The translations under genes and the position numbers were made by a program. The notes beneath the pieces were generated by a model. That model saw only the letters and a program-made list of their open reading frames with translations, did not search any database and had not been told where the DNA came from. A stretch of 64,000 nucleotides of DNA from Hungatella sp. UBA3048 (GTDB lineage Bacteria; Bacillota; Clostridia; Lachnospirales; Lachnospiraceae): positions 8,976 through 72,975 of the forward strand of contig DFCS01000015.1 in the NCBI GenBank assembly GCA_002367105.1, given 5' to 3'. Below, in pieces: positions 1 to 8,153 of the stretch. Numbering within the stretch: position 1 is the stretch's first letter; every line of letters begins with the position of its first letter.

Positions 1-1064
1 TTAATAAGTTCTTTCTGCACTGCATCATTGATCGGCACTCCGCTTTTTTTACGTTCCTGCCATACCAGATATTCCTTCTCACCTGCCGTATAAATGTGAT
101 CTTCCCCAGGAGCTTTGACAGAACCGCGAAGATCCCGGAGAATATCGCCGCATGTCTTTTTAAAAGAATCCAGGCCCATAAAGGCTTCCGTATCAATGGC
201 AATGAAGAAGTGGCCTAAGTGGAATGGAACCTTTTCTCCCTGTTCCCCGATGCCGGTTAAGGCTCTTAAGAAATTTCCCTGCTGCAAAGCTGCGGAAAGA
301 ATTTCAACTACAGTGGCATAGCCATATCCCTTGTAGCCTGCCAGTTCTTCTCCGATTCCGCCTAAAGGTGCAAGGGCCGCTTTTCCCGTATTTAAGTCAG
401 AAAGAATCTGGTCTGAATTCGTCTGGGGCTGCCCATCCCGTCCGATAACCATACCGGAAGGAGTGGACTTTCCGATACGGGAATAGTATTCGATCCTGCC
501 TCTCTGGGTAATGGAAGTCGCACAGTCCAGCACAAAGGGGAATTCCTCATCCGTAGGCATACCAAAGGTAAGAGGATTCGTTCCCAGCATATTTTCCACG
601 CCAAAGGTAGGCGCAATGGAAGGCCTTGCATTGGTTCCTGTAATTCCGATACAGCCTGCCTGGGAAGCCATGGTCGCATAATAGCCTGCAATGCCGTAAT
701 GGGTGGAATTACGGGCAACCACCATGCCCATGCCATATTCTTTGGCTTTCTCAATGGCCATATTCATGGATTTTACGCCGATTACCTGGCCCATGCCGTC
801 ATGGCCGTCCACTACTGCCGTGGTTTTTGTTTCCTTTACTATCTCAAAATTTGTCACCGGGTTCTGGATACCTGCTTTGATACGGTCCAGATAAATGGGT
901 TTAAAGCGGTTTACTCCATGAGATTCAATTCCCCTCTTGTCAGACTCCAGCAATACATCCGCACAAACTTTCGCATCTTCTTCCGGAATCCCATACCCCT
1001 TAAATGCATCCACTACAAAATCCGTAATTGTCTTCCAATCCACAACGTTTGTTTTGGTTCCCAT
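1..1064 (-). CDS. Ldh2-family malate/lactate dehydrogenase (3' end cut)
   Basis: Reading from ATG at 1064 (AGGAGGTAATT just upstream) gives an open frame of about 354 codons that runs off the left edge, so only the last residues are missing. The protein has the character of the NAD(P)-dependent malate/L-lactate/ureidoglycolate dehydrogenase family (Ldh2/YbiC/ComC type, unrelated to classical Rossmann MDH): an N-terminal RGIESHGVNRF segment, a central VVARNSTHYGIAGYY motif, and LGTNPLTFGMPT followed by FVLDCATS. It is the last visible gene of the fumarase/fumarate reductase operon, about 100 bp after the fumarase beta subunit. That context suggests malate/oxaloacetate interconversion, but lactate or another 2-hydroxy acid remains possible because substrate range cannot be read from the sequence. 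Confidence 0.85.
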   Translation of the reverse strand, partial: MGTKTNVVDWKTITDFVVDAFKGYGIPEEDAKVCADVLLESDKRGIESHGVNRFKPIYLDRIKAGIQNPVTNFEIVKETKTTAVVDGHDGMGQVIGVKSMNMAIEKAKEYGMGMVVARNSTHYGIAGYYATMASQAGCIGITGTNARPSIAPTFGVENMLGTNPLTFGMPTDEEFPFVLDCATSITQRGRIEYYSRIGKSTPSGMVIGRDGQPQTNSDQILSDLNTGKAALAPLGGIGEELAGYKGYGYATVVEILSAALQQGNFLRALTGIGEQGEKVPFHLGHFFIAIDTEAFMGLDSFKKTCGDILRDLRGSVKAPGEDHIYTAGEKEYLVWQERKKSGVPINDAVQKELI

Positions 1065-1163
1065 AATTACCTCCTGTATTTTTTAATTTTTATTTAAAAA
1101 CATTGGTTCCCATATGACGGAAACCGCTGTTTTTTCATCAAAAGGTGCTGCAAGTAGCTTCAA

Positions 1164-1721
1164 TCACTTTCTTGACTTTAAATAAGCATTTTTCCCATCT
1201 TCATAGAGATTATTACCTTCGCAGTCGATTACAACCACCAAAGGCATTTCTTCTACGTAAAGTTTGCACAAAGCTTCTGCTCCCAAATCCTCATAAGCGA
1301 TGGGTTCCAGCTTTTTAATGCATTTGGCAAGCAACGCTCCTGCTCCCCCGATGGCGCCAAAGTAAACACCGTAATACTTCTTTATTGCTTCCACCACGTC
1401 CGGCTGCCTGGCTCCTTTTCCTATCATTCCTCTGGCTCCAACGGATATCATAGTGGGAGCATAGGCGTCCATCCGGCCGCTGGTAGTAGGGCCTGCGGAT
1501 CCGATTACCTGGCCCGGCTTTGCAGGCGTAGGACCCACGTAGTAAATCGTGGCATCCATGGGATCAAAGGGCAGCTTCTCCCCTTTTGCCAGAGTCTCAC
1601 ACATACGCTTATGCCCGGCGTCCCTGGAAGTGTAGATATCACCGGTCAGATAAACCGTATCTCCTGCGTGAAGGGTTTTCGATAATTCTCTTGTCAAAGG
1701 CAGTGTTATATGCTTTATCAT
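1164..1721 (-). CDS. Class I fumarate hydratase, beta (C-terminal) subunit
   Basis: A 185-residue protein matching the C-terminal half of class I [4Fe-4S] fumarase/L(+)-tartrate dehydratase. Recognisable stretches are IKHITLPLT at the start, LHAGDTVYLTGDIYTSRDAGHKR, SAGPTTSGRMDAY and GGAGALLAKCIKKLEP. The frame is open for 27 codons further upstream, but ATG at 1721 is chosen because GGAG lies at normal distance and the homologous region starts there. It follows the alpha subunit by 92 bp in the same orientation; in these bacteria the two halves of the enzyme are encoded separately. It should dehydrate malate to fumarate for the fumarate reductase encoded upstream. The tartrate dehydratase alternative (ttdB) is made less likely by the frd neighbours. 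Confidence 0.92.
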   Translation of the reverse strand: MIKHITLPLTRELSKTLHAGDTVYLTGDIYTSRDAGHKRMCETLAKGEKLPFDPMDATIYYVGPTPAKPGQVIGSAGPTTSGRMDAYAPTMISVGARGMIGKGARQPDVVEAIKKYYGVYFGAIGGAGALLAKCIKKLEPIAYEDLGAEALCKLYVEEMPLVVVIDCEGNNLYEDGKNAYLKSRK

Positions 1722-1813
1722 TTTTATCTCCAATCCGCCGCTGACGCCTGCGGCACGAAAAAGTAAGGAAAAGCGGCGTGCGTCTTTCACCGTTTGAGTC
1801 ATTTAAAAGACAT

Positions 1814-2656
1814 TCAGACTACTTCCGTTTTATGGCGTGTCACATGACAGTTTATATTGATGGCACAGGGCATGCCCGCGATATGGGTAGGCATGGTTTC
1901 AATGTTTATCCCAATGGCAGTGGTCTTTCCTCCAAAGCCCTGAGGGCCGATTCCCAGAAGGTTGATCTTTTCCAGCATCTCCTTTTCCAGATCTGCATAG
2001 TAAGGATCCGGATGGGAGGAATCCAAATCTCTCATCAAAGCCTTTTTCGCCAAGAGGGCTGCCTTATCAAAGCTGCCACCAATCCCTACACCCACTACGA
2101 TGGGAGGACAGGGATTGGGGCCGGCGGCGGTTACGGTTTCCAGAATAAAATCCTTGATTCCCTGAAGTCCTGCAGAAGGCTTAAACATGCGGAGTGCACT
2201 CATGTTCTCGCTTCCAAAACCCTTGGGTCCTACCGTAATTTTCACCTGGTCTCCCGGAACGATTTCCGTATAGATTAAAGCCGGAGTGTTATCCCCTGTA
2301 TTTCCCCGCCTTACCGGATCTTTTACGACAGATTTTCTTAAAAATCCCTTTTCGTAGCCTCTGCGCACACCTTCATTGATTGCTTCGGCCAAATCCCCGT
2401 CAATTAAGTGGACATCCTGGCCGATCTCCAGAAAAACACAGGCCATGCCCGTATCCTGACAGATGGGAACATCTTCCCTTTCTGCGATTTCAAAGTTCTC
2501 GATAATATTGTCAAGAACTCCGGCGGCAATGTCCCAGTCCTCACAGGCGCGGCAGGTTTTGATCGCCTTCTTCACGTCTTCCGGTAAGTACTGATTTGCA
2601 TCAATGCACAGCTTTTCTACTACGTCGATCAATGTCTTTACTGATATTTCTCTCAT
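1814..2656 (-). CDS. Class I fumarate hydratase, alpha (N-terminal) subunit
   Basis: A 280-residue catalytic subunit of a two-part class I fumarase. Three cysteines in the expected contexts (PICQDTGMAC near residue 66, GPNPCPPIVVGVGIGG in the middle, GMPCAININCH near the end) would hold the oxygen-labile [4Fe-4S] cluster whose open iron binds malate/fumarate. The start is ATG at 2656 behind AGGAGGAAA; a longer frame upstream overlaps the end of the preceding gene and is rejected. Its start lies 14 bp after the stop of the fumarate reductase flavoprotein, so the genes are very probably co-transcribed and the product feeds fumarate directly to that enzyme. Cytoplasmic. Confidence 0.93.
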   Translation of the reverse strand: MREISVKTLIDVVEKLCIDANQYLPEDVKKAIKTCRACEDWDIAAGVLDNIIENFEIAEREDVPICQDTGMACVFLEIGQDVHLIDGDLAEAINEGVRRGYEKGFLRKSVVKDPVRRGNTGDNTPALIYTEIVPGDQVKITVGPKGFGSENMSALRMFKPSAGLQGIKDFILETVTAAGPNPCPPIVVGVGIGGSFDKAALLAKKALMRDLDSSHPDPYYADLEKEMLEKINLLGIGPQGFGGKTTAIGINIETMPTHIAGMPCAININCHVTRHKTEVV

Positions 2657-2669
2657 ATTTTCCTCCTTC

Positions 2670-4271
2670 TTATAGCTGTCCCGCTGTTCTGGCATACTTT
2701 GGTAAAAGCAGCGGGGAAATTTTATCCGTAACAATACCGGCCCTTTGGCACTCCTCTTCCATCTCTCTTATATGTGATAAAGTCAGCTTTCCTATATGTA
2801 CGTCTTTCACGCGCCTGGCCGCGCATATTCCGGCATTGCGGCCAAAAACAATAATATCCAGAAGAGAATTCCCCATAAGACGGTTCCTTCCGTGTATTCC
2901 TCCCACCGCTTCTCCTGCCACATATAAGTTCTCTATGGTACTCTGGCAATCCGCTCCGATCTCGATTCCGCCGTTTTGATAGTGGAGGGTAGGATAGATA
3001 AGTATGGGGGTTTTTCTCATATCGATTTCATATTTTAAATACATGCGGAGCATTCCTGGAAGACGCTTTTCCAGAGTTCCTTTCCCATGAATCAAATCGA
3101 TCATGGGAGTATCCAGCCAGATCCCCTTTCCAAGAGGAGTGACGACTCCTTTCCCGTTTGCACACTCTCTGATAATGGAGGCGGCAGACACATCCCTGGT
3201 CTCCAATGGGTGCATAAAAGCCTCACCCCCGGCATTGACTAACATGGCGCCTAAGGAACGGACCTTTTCCGTAACCAAAGCCCCATAAATCTGCTCCGGA
3301 AAAGCAACTCCAGTGGGGTGGTACTGAAGGGTGTCCTGATAGAGAAGCTTTGCCCCTGCCCGGTAAGCCAAAACCAGGCCGTCAGCCGTGGCGCCGTAGT
3401 GGTTGGAGGTAGGAAATCCCTGATAGTGGAGCCGTCCGGCTCCCCCTGTGGCCAGGATAACGGTTTTAGCCCTGGCTGTCAGAAGCTCTCCTGTTTCCAT
3501 ATTCATAAGGACTGCTCCCGCCGCTTTTCCCTCCTCATCTAAAATGAGTTCAATGGCAGAGGTATAATCAGCCACGGATATCGGGAGGTTTAATACTTCA
3601 TCCCGAAGCACTCTCATGATTTCCGCACCTGTATAGTCAGCCGCAGCGTGCATACGCTTTCTGGAAGTACCGCCGCCGTGGGTGGTAATCATGCTACCGT
3701 CTTTGTCCTTGTCAAACATCACTCCCAGCTCATTTAACCATTTAAGGGCCTCCGGAGCTTCCATGACCAGTTTTTTCAAAAGCTGGGGCCGGTTGGCAAA
3801 ATGTCCCCCTCCTAAGGCGTCTAAGTAATGGATCTGGGGAGAATCGTTCTCTTTGTCTGCAGCCTGGATCCCGCCTTCCGCCATCATGGTGTTGGCATCC
3901 CCCAGACGGAGCTTCGTGACGATCAACACCTCTGCCCCTGCCTTGGAAGCCTCAATGGCAGCTGCACAGCCTGCCCCCCCTCCTCCGATGATCAGAACGT
4001 CCGTATCGTAATCCGGAGATGATAAATCCACGTCAGTGTCTTTGATCCGGCTCCTGGCCTGCAAAAGAACTCCCAGTTCCCTGGGCACCTTTTCTCCCTT
4101 ATTGGGGCCTGCCTTCAGTCTGACAAACTCTTCCTCTTTATAATCCGGATGATAGGCTTTCAGCAGCTTTTCCTTTTCCTCGGCCGTCATTCTCCTGGGC
4201 TCTGTCCCCATCCGCTCTTTTCTGGTGGCCTCGACCTTTTTTACGGAATCCATCATCTTGGCTGTAAACAT
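2670..4271 (-). CDS. Soluble fumarate reductase flavoprotein subunit (FrdA/TfrA-like)
   Basis: A 533-residue FAD-dependent fumarate reductase/succinate dehydrogenase flavoprotein. After an N-terminal extension of about 85 charged residues comes the FAD-binding DVLIIGGGGAGCAAAIEA, then MMAEGGIQAA, the active-site region QYHPTGVAFP, VTEKVRSLGAMLVN, HYQNGGIEI and the C-terminal FAD motif GEAVGGIHGRNRLMGNS. There is no signal peptide, no flavocytochrome haem motif and no membrane anchor gene nearby. This points to a cytoplasmic enzyme that takes electrons from the Fe-S partner encoded 11 bp upstream. The C terminus is shorter than in SdhA/FrdA of respiratory complexes, resembling thiol:fumarate reductase TfrA. 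ATG at 4271 follows AGGAGGAATAG. The N-terminal extension is unusual for FrdA and is a candidate docking segment for the Hdr-type partners. Confidence 0.9.
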   Translation of the reverse strand: MFTAKMMDSVKKVEATRKERMGTEPRRMTAEEKEKLLKAYHPDYKEEEFVRLKAGPNKGEKVPRELGVLLQARSRIKDTDVDLSSPDYDTDVLIIGGGGAGCAAAIEASKAGAEVLIVTKLRLGDANTMMAEGGIQAADKENDSPQIHYLDALGGGHFANRPQLLKKLVMEAPEALKWLNELGVMFDKDKDGSMITTHGGGTSRKRMHAAADYTGAEIMRVLRDEVLNLPISVADYTSAIELILDEEGKAAGAVLMNMETGELLTARAKTVILATGGAGRLHYQGFPTSNHYGATADGLVLAYRAGAKLLYQDTLQYHPTGVAFPEQIYGALVTEKVRSLGAMLVNAGGEAFMHPLETRDVSAASIIRECANGKGVVTPLGKGIWLDTPMIDLIHGKGTLEKRLPGMLRMYLKYEIDMRKTPILIYPTLHYQNGGIEIGADCQSTIENLYVAGEAVGGIHGRNRLMGNSLLDIIVFGRNAGICAARRVKDVHIGKLTLSHIREMEEECQRAGIVTDKISPLLLPKYARTAGQL

Positions 4272-4282
4272 GTCTATTCCTC

Positions 4283-4957
4283 CTACTTTTCGATTTCCCT
4301 GGTATTATAAAGATTTTTCAGTTCTTCCAGGGGTTTTGCCATGATCGCTTCGATCAGCTCCGTAAAATCACCGGCCTCTACCTCTCTTACCCGGTTGGTT
4401 AAGTGTCTTGCCTCCGGAGCCAGATATTTTCCGGTGATCCGTCTGGCTAAAAGGCCCACCTGGGGATGGGAAATCCCGGCCGGACACCTGGAAGAACAGA
4501 TCCCGCACATCACACAGTCAAAGGACTCTTCCGCACACTTTTCCAATTCCCCTCTCTGGGCATATGCGATGTACTGCATGGTGTCAAGACCCTGGGGACA
4601 GCTCTTGGTACAGGCTGCACACCCGATGCACTTGTAGATTTCCGGATACAGCTCCATCATGACCTGTTCATTGACCGGAACCTTGCTTATGTCATAAACC
4701 TCTTTTACCAGTGGGAAAAAGGGAAGGGTCGCCACATACATATTTTCCCGGACCTGGGTCTGACAGGCCAGACAGGTCTTTAATTCCCTGTCTCCTTTGA
4801 TACGGTAAATCGTTGCACAGGCTCCGCAGAAACCGCACCTGCAGCCGCAGCCCCGCACAAGCTGGTATCCTGCGTATTCCATTGCTCCCATTATGGTTAA
4901 ATTGGACGGAACCGTATATTTTTTACCGAACAGATAAACAGTAATCATATCATTCAT
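4283..4957 (-). CDS. Fumarate reductase iron-sulfur subunit (TfrB/FrdB-like)
   Basis: A 224-residue electron-transfer protein. The N-terminal half is a plant-type [2Fe-2S] domain (cysteines at about 39, 44, 47 and 62). The C-terminal half is a dicluster ferredoxin fold with two complete [4Fe-4S] motifs, C110-x2-C-x2-C-x3-C and C148-x2-C-x2-C-x3-C. Canonical FrdB carries [2Fe-2S], [3Fe-4S] and [4Fe-4S] centres; two full CxxCxxCxxxCP motifs instead resemble TfrB and HdrC. TfrB of methanogens continues into an HdrB-like CCG domain, which is absent here but encoded separately in the same operon as hdrB. Start ATG 4957 has AGGAGG 7 nt upstream. The protein should wire FrdA to the Hdr/Flx proteins upstream. 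Confidence 0.88.
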   Translation of the reverse strand: MNDMITVYLFGKKYTVPSNLTIMGAMEYAGYQLVRGCGCRCGFCGACATIYRIKGDRELKTCLACQTQVRENMYVATLPFFPLVKEVYDISKVPVNEQVMMELYPEIYKCIGCAACTKSCPQGLDTMQYIAYAQRGELEKCAEESFDCVMCGICSSRCPAGISHPQVGLLARRITGKYLAPEARHLTNRVREVEAGDFTELIEAIMAKPLEELKNLYNTREIEK

Positions 4958-4968
4958 TGGTCAACCTC

Positions 4969-5802
4969 CTAATATTCAGAGGGCAGGACGCCCAATTCAT
5001 CATAACGGAACACCGGTCCATCCTTGCAGACATACTTAGAGCCTATGTTGCAGCGTCCGCATTTACCCACTCCGCATTTCATCTTAAGTTCCATGGTCGT
5101 ATAGATTTCAGTACTGGCAAATCCCATTTCTTCCAGTGCCTGAAGCACATATTTTATCATTACAGGCGGACCGCAGACCAAAGCGGTTCTGTCTTTTGAA
5201 AATTTCAGCTCCCTGACATAATCAGGCACAAAGGCCACGTTTCCTTCCCAGGCTTCTTCCGCCCGGTCAATGGTCAGATGAACACGGAAGCCCTCCACGT
5301 TTGACCAGTCTTTCTTCATTTCTTCTAAATCCACCAGATCCTCTGCCGAACGGGCTCCGTAAACAATGTCCACCAAGCCGTAATCCGACCGGTTATCAAT
5401 GACATAATGAATCACAGACCGCAGTGGTGCGATTCCGATCCCCCCGGCGATAAAGAGCAGGTTCTTTCCTTTTAAATCCGTATCAACGGGAAAGTAATTG
5501 CCATAAGGTCCACGCAGGGCAATTTCCTGCCCCTCTTCCATCTGGTGGAGCCAGTCGGTGAGGCAGCCGCATTTTTTAATGGAAAACTCCATGTAATCCC
5601 GGTTGGTGGGTGAGGAAGTGATGGAAAACATGGCTTCCCCAACTCCCGGAATAGACAGCATGGCACATTGTCCCGGCATATGTTCAAAGGGTTTTCTGCC
5701 CTCTGACCCATTTACGCGGAAGGTTTTCACATCCGGTGTATCTCTTCTTACATCTGTAATCACGCCGATTCCCGGAATCAATACATTGGTTCTGTTACTC
5801 AT
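4969..5802 (-). CDS. FAD/NAD(P)H-binding iron-sulfur reductase (FlxA/PyrK/AsrB-like)
   Basis: A 277-residue ferredoxin-reductase-fold protein. An N-terminal FAD-binding barrel contains MPGQCAMLSIPG and FSITSSPT. A nucleotide-binding half contains LLFIAGGIGIAPLRSVI and VCGPPVMI. A C-terminal cysteine cluster (CGVGKCGRC followed by a fourth Cys seven residues on) fits a [2Fe-2S] or [4Fe-4S] site as in PyrK/HydG/AsrB. It is the predicted entry point for NADH, matching FlxA of the FlxABCD-HdrABC complex. ATG 5802 is preferred over the longer frame because AGGAGG precedes it; the start overlaps the stop of the upstream gene by 8 bp, indicating translational coupling. PyrK and sulfite reductase B are alternatives by homology, but no pyrD or asrC lies nearby. 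Confidence 0.87.
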   Translation of the reverse strand: MSNRTNVLIPGIGVITDVRRDTPDVKTFRVNGSEGRKPFEHMPGQCAMLSIPGVGEAMFSITSSPTNRDYMEFSIKKCGCLTDWLHQMEEGQEIALRGPYGNYFPVDTDLKGKNLLFIAGGIGIAPLRSVIHYVIDNRSDYGLVDIVYGARSAEDLVDLEEMKKDWSNVEGFRVHLTIDRAEEAWEGNVAFVPDYVRELKFSKDRTALVCGPPVMIKYVLQALEEMGFASTEIYTTMELKMKCGVGKCGRCNIGSKYVCKDGPVFRYDELGVLPSEY

Positions 5803-6841
5803 CGTTTCCTCCTTCGGCGTCTGACTCTCCAAGAGCTTTTATCACTCTGACAATATTTAAGGAAGACGGACATTTGCGCAGACACCTTCCACAACCCACA
5901 CAGGAATATACTCCGCCGTTATTTTCCGGAAAATATACCAGCTTATGCATGAATCTCTGGCGGAACCGCTGCATTTGGCTGTTTCTGTTATTCCCATGGG
6001 ACATCTCCGTAAAACCCGGATACATGCAGGAATCCCAGCAGCGGAACTTCCTGATTTCATGGCCTGCGTCATAGTCGCACATATCATAGCACTGGCAGGT
6101 AGGACATAGAAACGTACAGATCCCGCAGCCTAAGCAGGTGTCGGATAAGGTTTCCCATTGTTCCGACTCAAATAAATCCATGGCGGTATCCGGATGCTCA
6201 AACCGTCCCAGGCTCAGATCCCTAAGGGGCAGAGCTTCCAGCTTTTTCCGGATCCTTGCTTTCTGCTCTTCTGCTTTTTTGCGGTCCCCCTCCTCAAACA
6301 AATCTTCGACTAATTCCGTTAATGCCTCTCCCTTTTCGGTCAGGCTTTTCCAGTAGATTTCTCCGTCCGCGATCCAGACGGACACATCTCCTCCCGGCCA
6401 GGCAGGATCGATGCCAAAGGTTTGGCAAAAGCAGGTGTCTTCCGGATTCTCACAGGCCAGAGCCACCACATATCCATTCCTTCTCTTGGACTCATAGCAG
6501 GAATCGCAGGGCGAGCTTAGGAATACCCGGTCCAGGATCTCAAAGCTTCTCCGGTCGCAGGCTCTTACACCAAAATAAACAGAGCTGATTTCCTCCGCTT
6601 CTTCGGGAGAGATGGAAAGACTTCCCTCTTCTCTGCGGGCACGGTATAACGTTTCCGACTGGGGAAAGAAAAAGGACTTGGGTGCATGATCAGTCAAAAG
6701 AGTATCAAGACATACGGTATCTCCCTCTTTCCATGGAAAGAACGAGACACTCCCCGCCTTTTCCATGGGAGCAAATAACTGGTGTTCCTTTGAAAGTTCC
6801 AGTAAAAGCTCGTCAAGACGTTTCAATGGCATTTTTAACAT
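5795..6841 (-). CDS. Dicluster 4Fe-4S protein (AsrA/FlxC-type) of the Hdr complex
   Basis: A 348-residue protein of the anaerobic sulfite reductase A/hydrogenase-associated 4Fe-4S family. The first two thirds form the family domain with a CDSCY motif and FGVRACDRRSFEILD. The last third has two [4Fe-4S] sites, CLGCGICTFLCPTC and CVGCGRCLRKCPSS, with an extra cysteine pair after the first. It starts at 6841 in a TAATG stop/start overlap with the gene before it and ends inside the FlxA-like start, so its expression is tightly coupled to both. In Flx-Hdr systems proteins of this type relay electrons between the NADH-oxidising FlxA and MvhD/HdrA. No dsr or asrC gene is near, which argues against sulfite reduction. 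Confidence 0.82.
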   Translation of the reverse strand: MLKMPLKRLDELLLELSKEHQLFAPMEKAGSVSFFPWKEGDTVCLDTLLTDHAPKSFFFPQSETLYRARREEGSLSISPEEAEEISSVYFGVRACDRRSFEILDRVFLSSPCDSCYESKRRNGYVVALACENPEDTCFCQTFGIDPAWPGGDVSVWIADGEIYWKSLTEKGEALTELVEDLFEEGDRKKAEEQKARIRKKLEALPLRDLSLGRFEHPDTAMDLFESEQWETLSDTCLGCGICTFLCPTCQCYDMCDYDAGHEIRKFRCWDSCMYPGFTEMSHGNNRNSQMQRFRQRFMHKLVYFPENNGGVYSCVGCGRCLRKCPSSLNIVRVIKALGESDAEGGNDE

Positions 6842-7716
6842 TAAGATACACCACCTTTCCCGTATACGGCCGAAACTTCCGGATCAGACTCCTTAAACTC
6901 CGTTAACGGAGATCTGGCTTCAGGATTTTCTCCTGCCTGATAGGCTCCGTAGCGTTCATTAATCTCCTCAATCATTTTCCGGTTAAGAAGATAGAGAGGA
7001 ATGTTCTGGGGACAGACCCGGCTGCATTCCCCGCAGTCCGTGCACCTTCCCGCCACGTGGAAGGCTCTTATGATATGAAACAGATTTTCTTCAAAAGCAT
7101 CGGAATTGGCCTTTGCCTCTATTCCGGAATCCCGGTTGTCAAACACGCATTTGATGCAGCTGCAGGCAGGACATACGTTGCGGCAGGCATTGCAGCGGAT
7201 GCATTTGGAAAGCTGTCCACGCCAGAATGCAAAACGTTCTTCTGCAGTCATCTGGTTTAATTTCTCTTCTTCACCGGAGGGAACCGGAGCCGGAACGGTC
7301 AGATCCGATTCTATGATCTGGTCGGAGGCTTTGAAATCATTGCCCTTACAGGAAAGGCATTTAAAGAGAAGACCCTTTTCATCCCTCATTCCGCCGCAGG
7401 GAACACCCAGAATATAAACCTTTTCCCGTTTTACCCGATTCTCCGATAAAAGCTGGTTAAATCCGTATGTATCGCAGGGCTTTAAAAGGACCAGTACCTT
7501 TCCTTCCTTTTCCATTTCTTTTATCAGGAATTTGCTTAAATTTACACCGCAGTGCTCATTGTAAACAAGACGGGAAATACGTTCCCGGCTCCGGATCAGG
7601 GCGGGAGCCGCATCATAGTCAAAGAGTCCTTTTTCCCATGCCAGAATCCGGTTTACCTCTCCATCATCCCAGAGCTTTTTACACGTTTCTTTTATGGTCT
7701 TTTCTATGGCATGCAT
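6841..7716 (-). CDS. FrhB/FlxB-like 4Fe-4S ferredoxin-domain protein
   Basis: A 291-residue iron-sulfur protein resembling the beta subunits of F420-dependent hydrogenase/formate dehydrogenase. It has VLVLLKPCDTYGF, a CLSCKG motif, a cysteine-rich insert CIRCNACRNVCPACSC and a second [4Fe-4S] site CTDCGECSRVCPQN. It could bind a flavin as FrhB does, though the sequence does not prove this. The long frame to 7818 overlaps mvhD by more than 100 bp, so ATG 7716, behind a weak GAGGG site, is chosen; this leaves a 13-bp overlap with mvhD. The product is probably a second electron relay of the Flx module. The exact one-to-one naming FlxB/FlxC cannot be decided here. Confidence 0.78.
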   Translation of the reverse strand: MHAIEKTIKETCKKLWDDGEVNRILAWEKGLFDYDAAPALIRSRERISRLVYNEHCGVNLSKFLIKEMEKEGKVLVLLKPCDTYGFNQLLSENRVKREKVYILGVPCGGMRDEKGLLFKCLSCKGNDFKASDQIIESDLTVPAPVPSGEEEKLNQMTAEERFAFWRGQLSKCIRCNACRNVCPACSCIKCVFDNRDSGIEAKANSDAFEENLFHIIRAFHVAGRCTDCGECSRVCPQNIPLYLLNRKMIEEINERYGAYQAGENPEARSPLTEFKESDPEVSAVYGKGGVS

Positions 7717-8153
7717 CGTAAATCCCTCAGCTTTCTGTTTGGTCCCAGTTCTTTTATCGTCTGGGTGAAGGCATTCATGGTCGCAGAGAACTTGGCACCC
7801 TCTGCTGCGGAAATCCATTCCACCCTGGTTCTTTCCCTTTCGATTCCCAGGTAGTCCAGCATGTCAAACAAAAGGGCCATCCTTCTTCTGGTATAGTAAT
7901 TGCCTGTGGAATAATGGCAGTCACCCGGATGGCAGCCGGCTAAGATCACACCATCTGCCCCCTTTTCAAAGGCCCTTAACAGGAATAAGGGATTCACCCT
8001 GCAGGAACAGGGAACCCGGATAATCTTTACTTCTGCCGGATAGGAAGAGCGGCTGGAACCCGCCAGATCGGCCCCTGCATAGCTGCACCAGTTGCAGCAA
8101 AATGCCAGGATGAGAGGCCGGAACTCCTTGTTGCTGTTATCTTCTATCTGCAT
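7704..8153 (-). CDS. mvhD: MvhD/FlxD-like [2Fe-2S] adaptor subunit
   Basis: A 149-residue protein of the MvhD/HdrA-associated delta-subunit family. The diagnostic stretches are FCCNWCSYAGADLAG, RVPCSCRV and ILAGCHPGDCHYSTGN, whose cysteines bind a [2Fe-2S] cluster. In methanogens MvhD hands hydrogenase electrons to HdrA; in hydrogenase-free clusters the same protein links a flavin oxidoreductase to HdrA. ATG at 8153 (GGAGG 10 nt upstream) lies within the last codons of hdrA, a 10-bp overlap. No hydrogenase large or small subunit is encoded in the window, so the donor is most likely the Flx-type NADH module downstream. Confidence 0.9.
   Translation of the reverse strand: MQIEDNSNKEFRPLILAFCCNWCSYAGADLAGSSRSSYPAEVKIIRVPCSCRVNPLFLLRAFEKGADGVILAGCHPGDCHYSTGNYYTRRRMALLFDMLDYLGIERERTRVEWISAAEGAKFSATMNAFTQTIKELGPNRKLRDLRCMP

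Noticed and set aside
392..754. A 120-codon minus-strand frame inside the left-edge gene
   Set aside because: It lies in a different phase from the Ldh2 dehydrogenase frame that covers 1-1064 and has no homology; it is a shadow.
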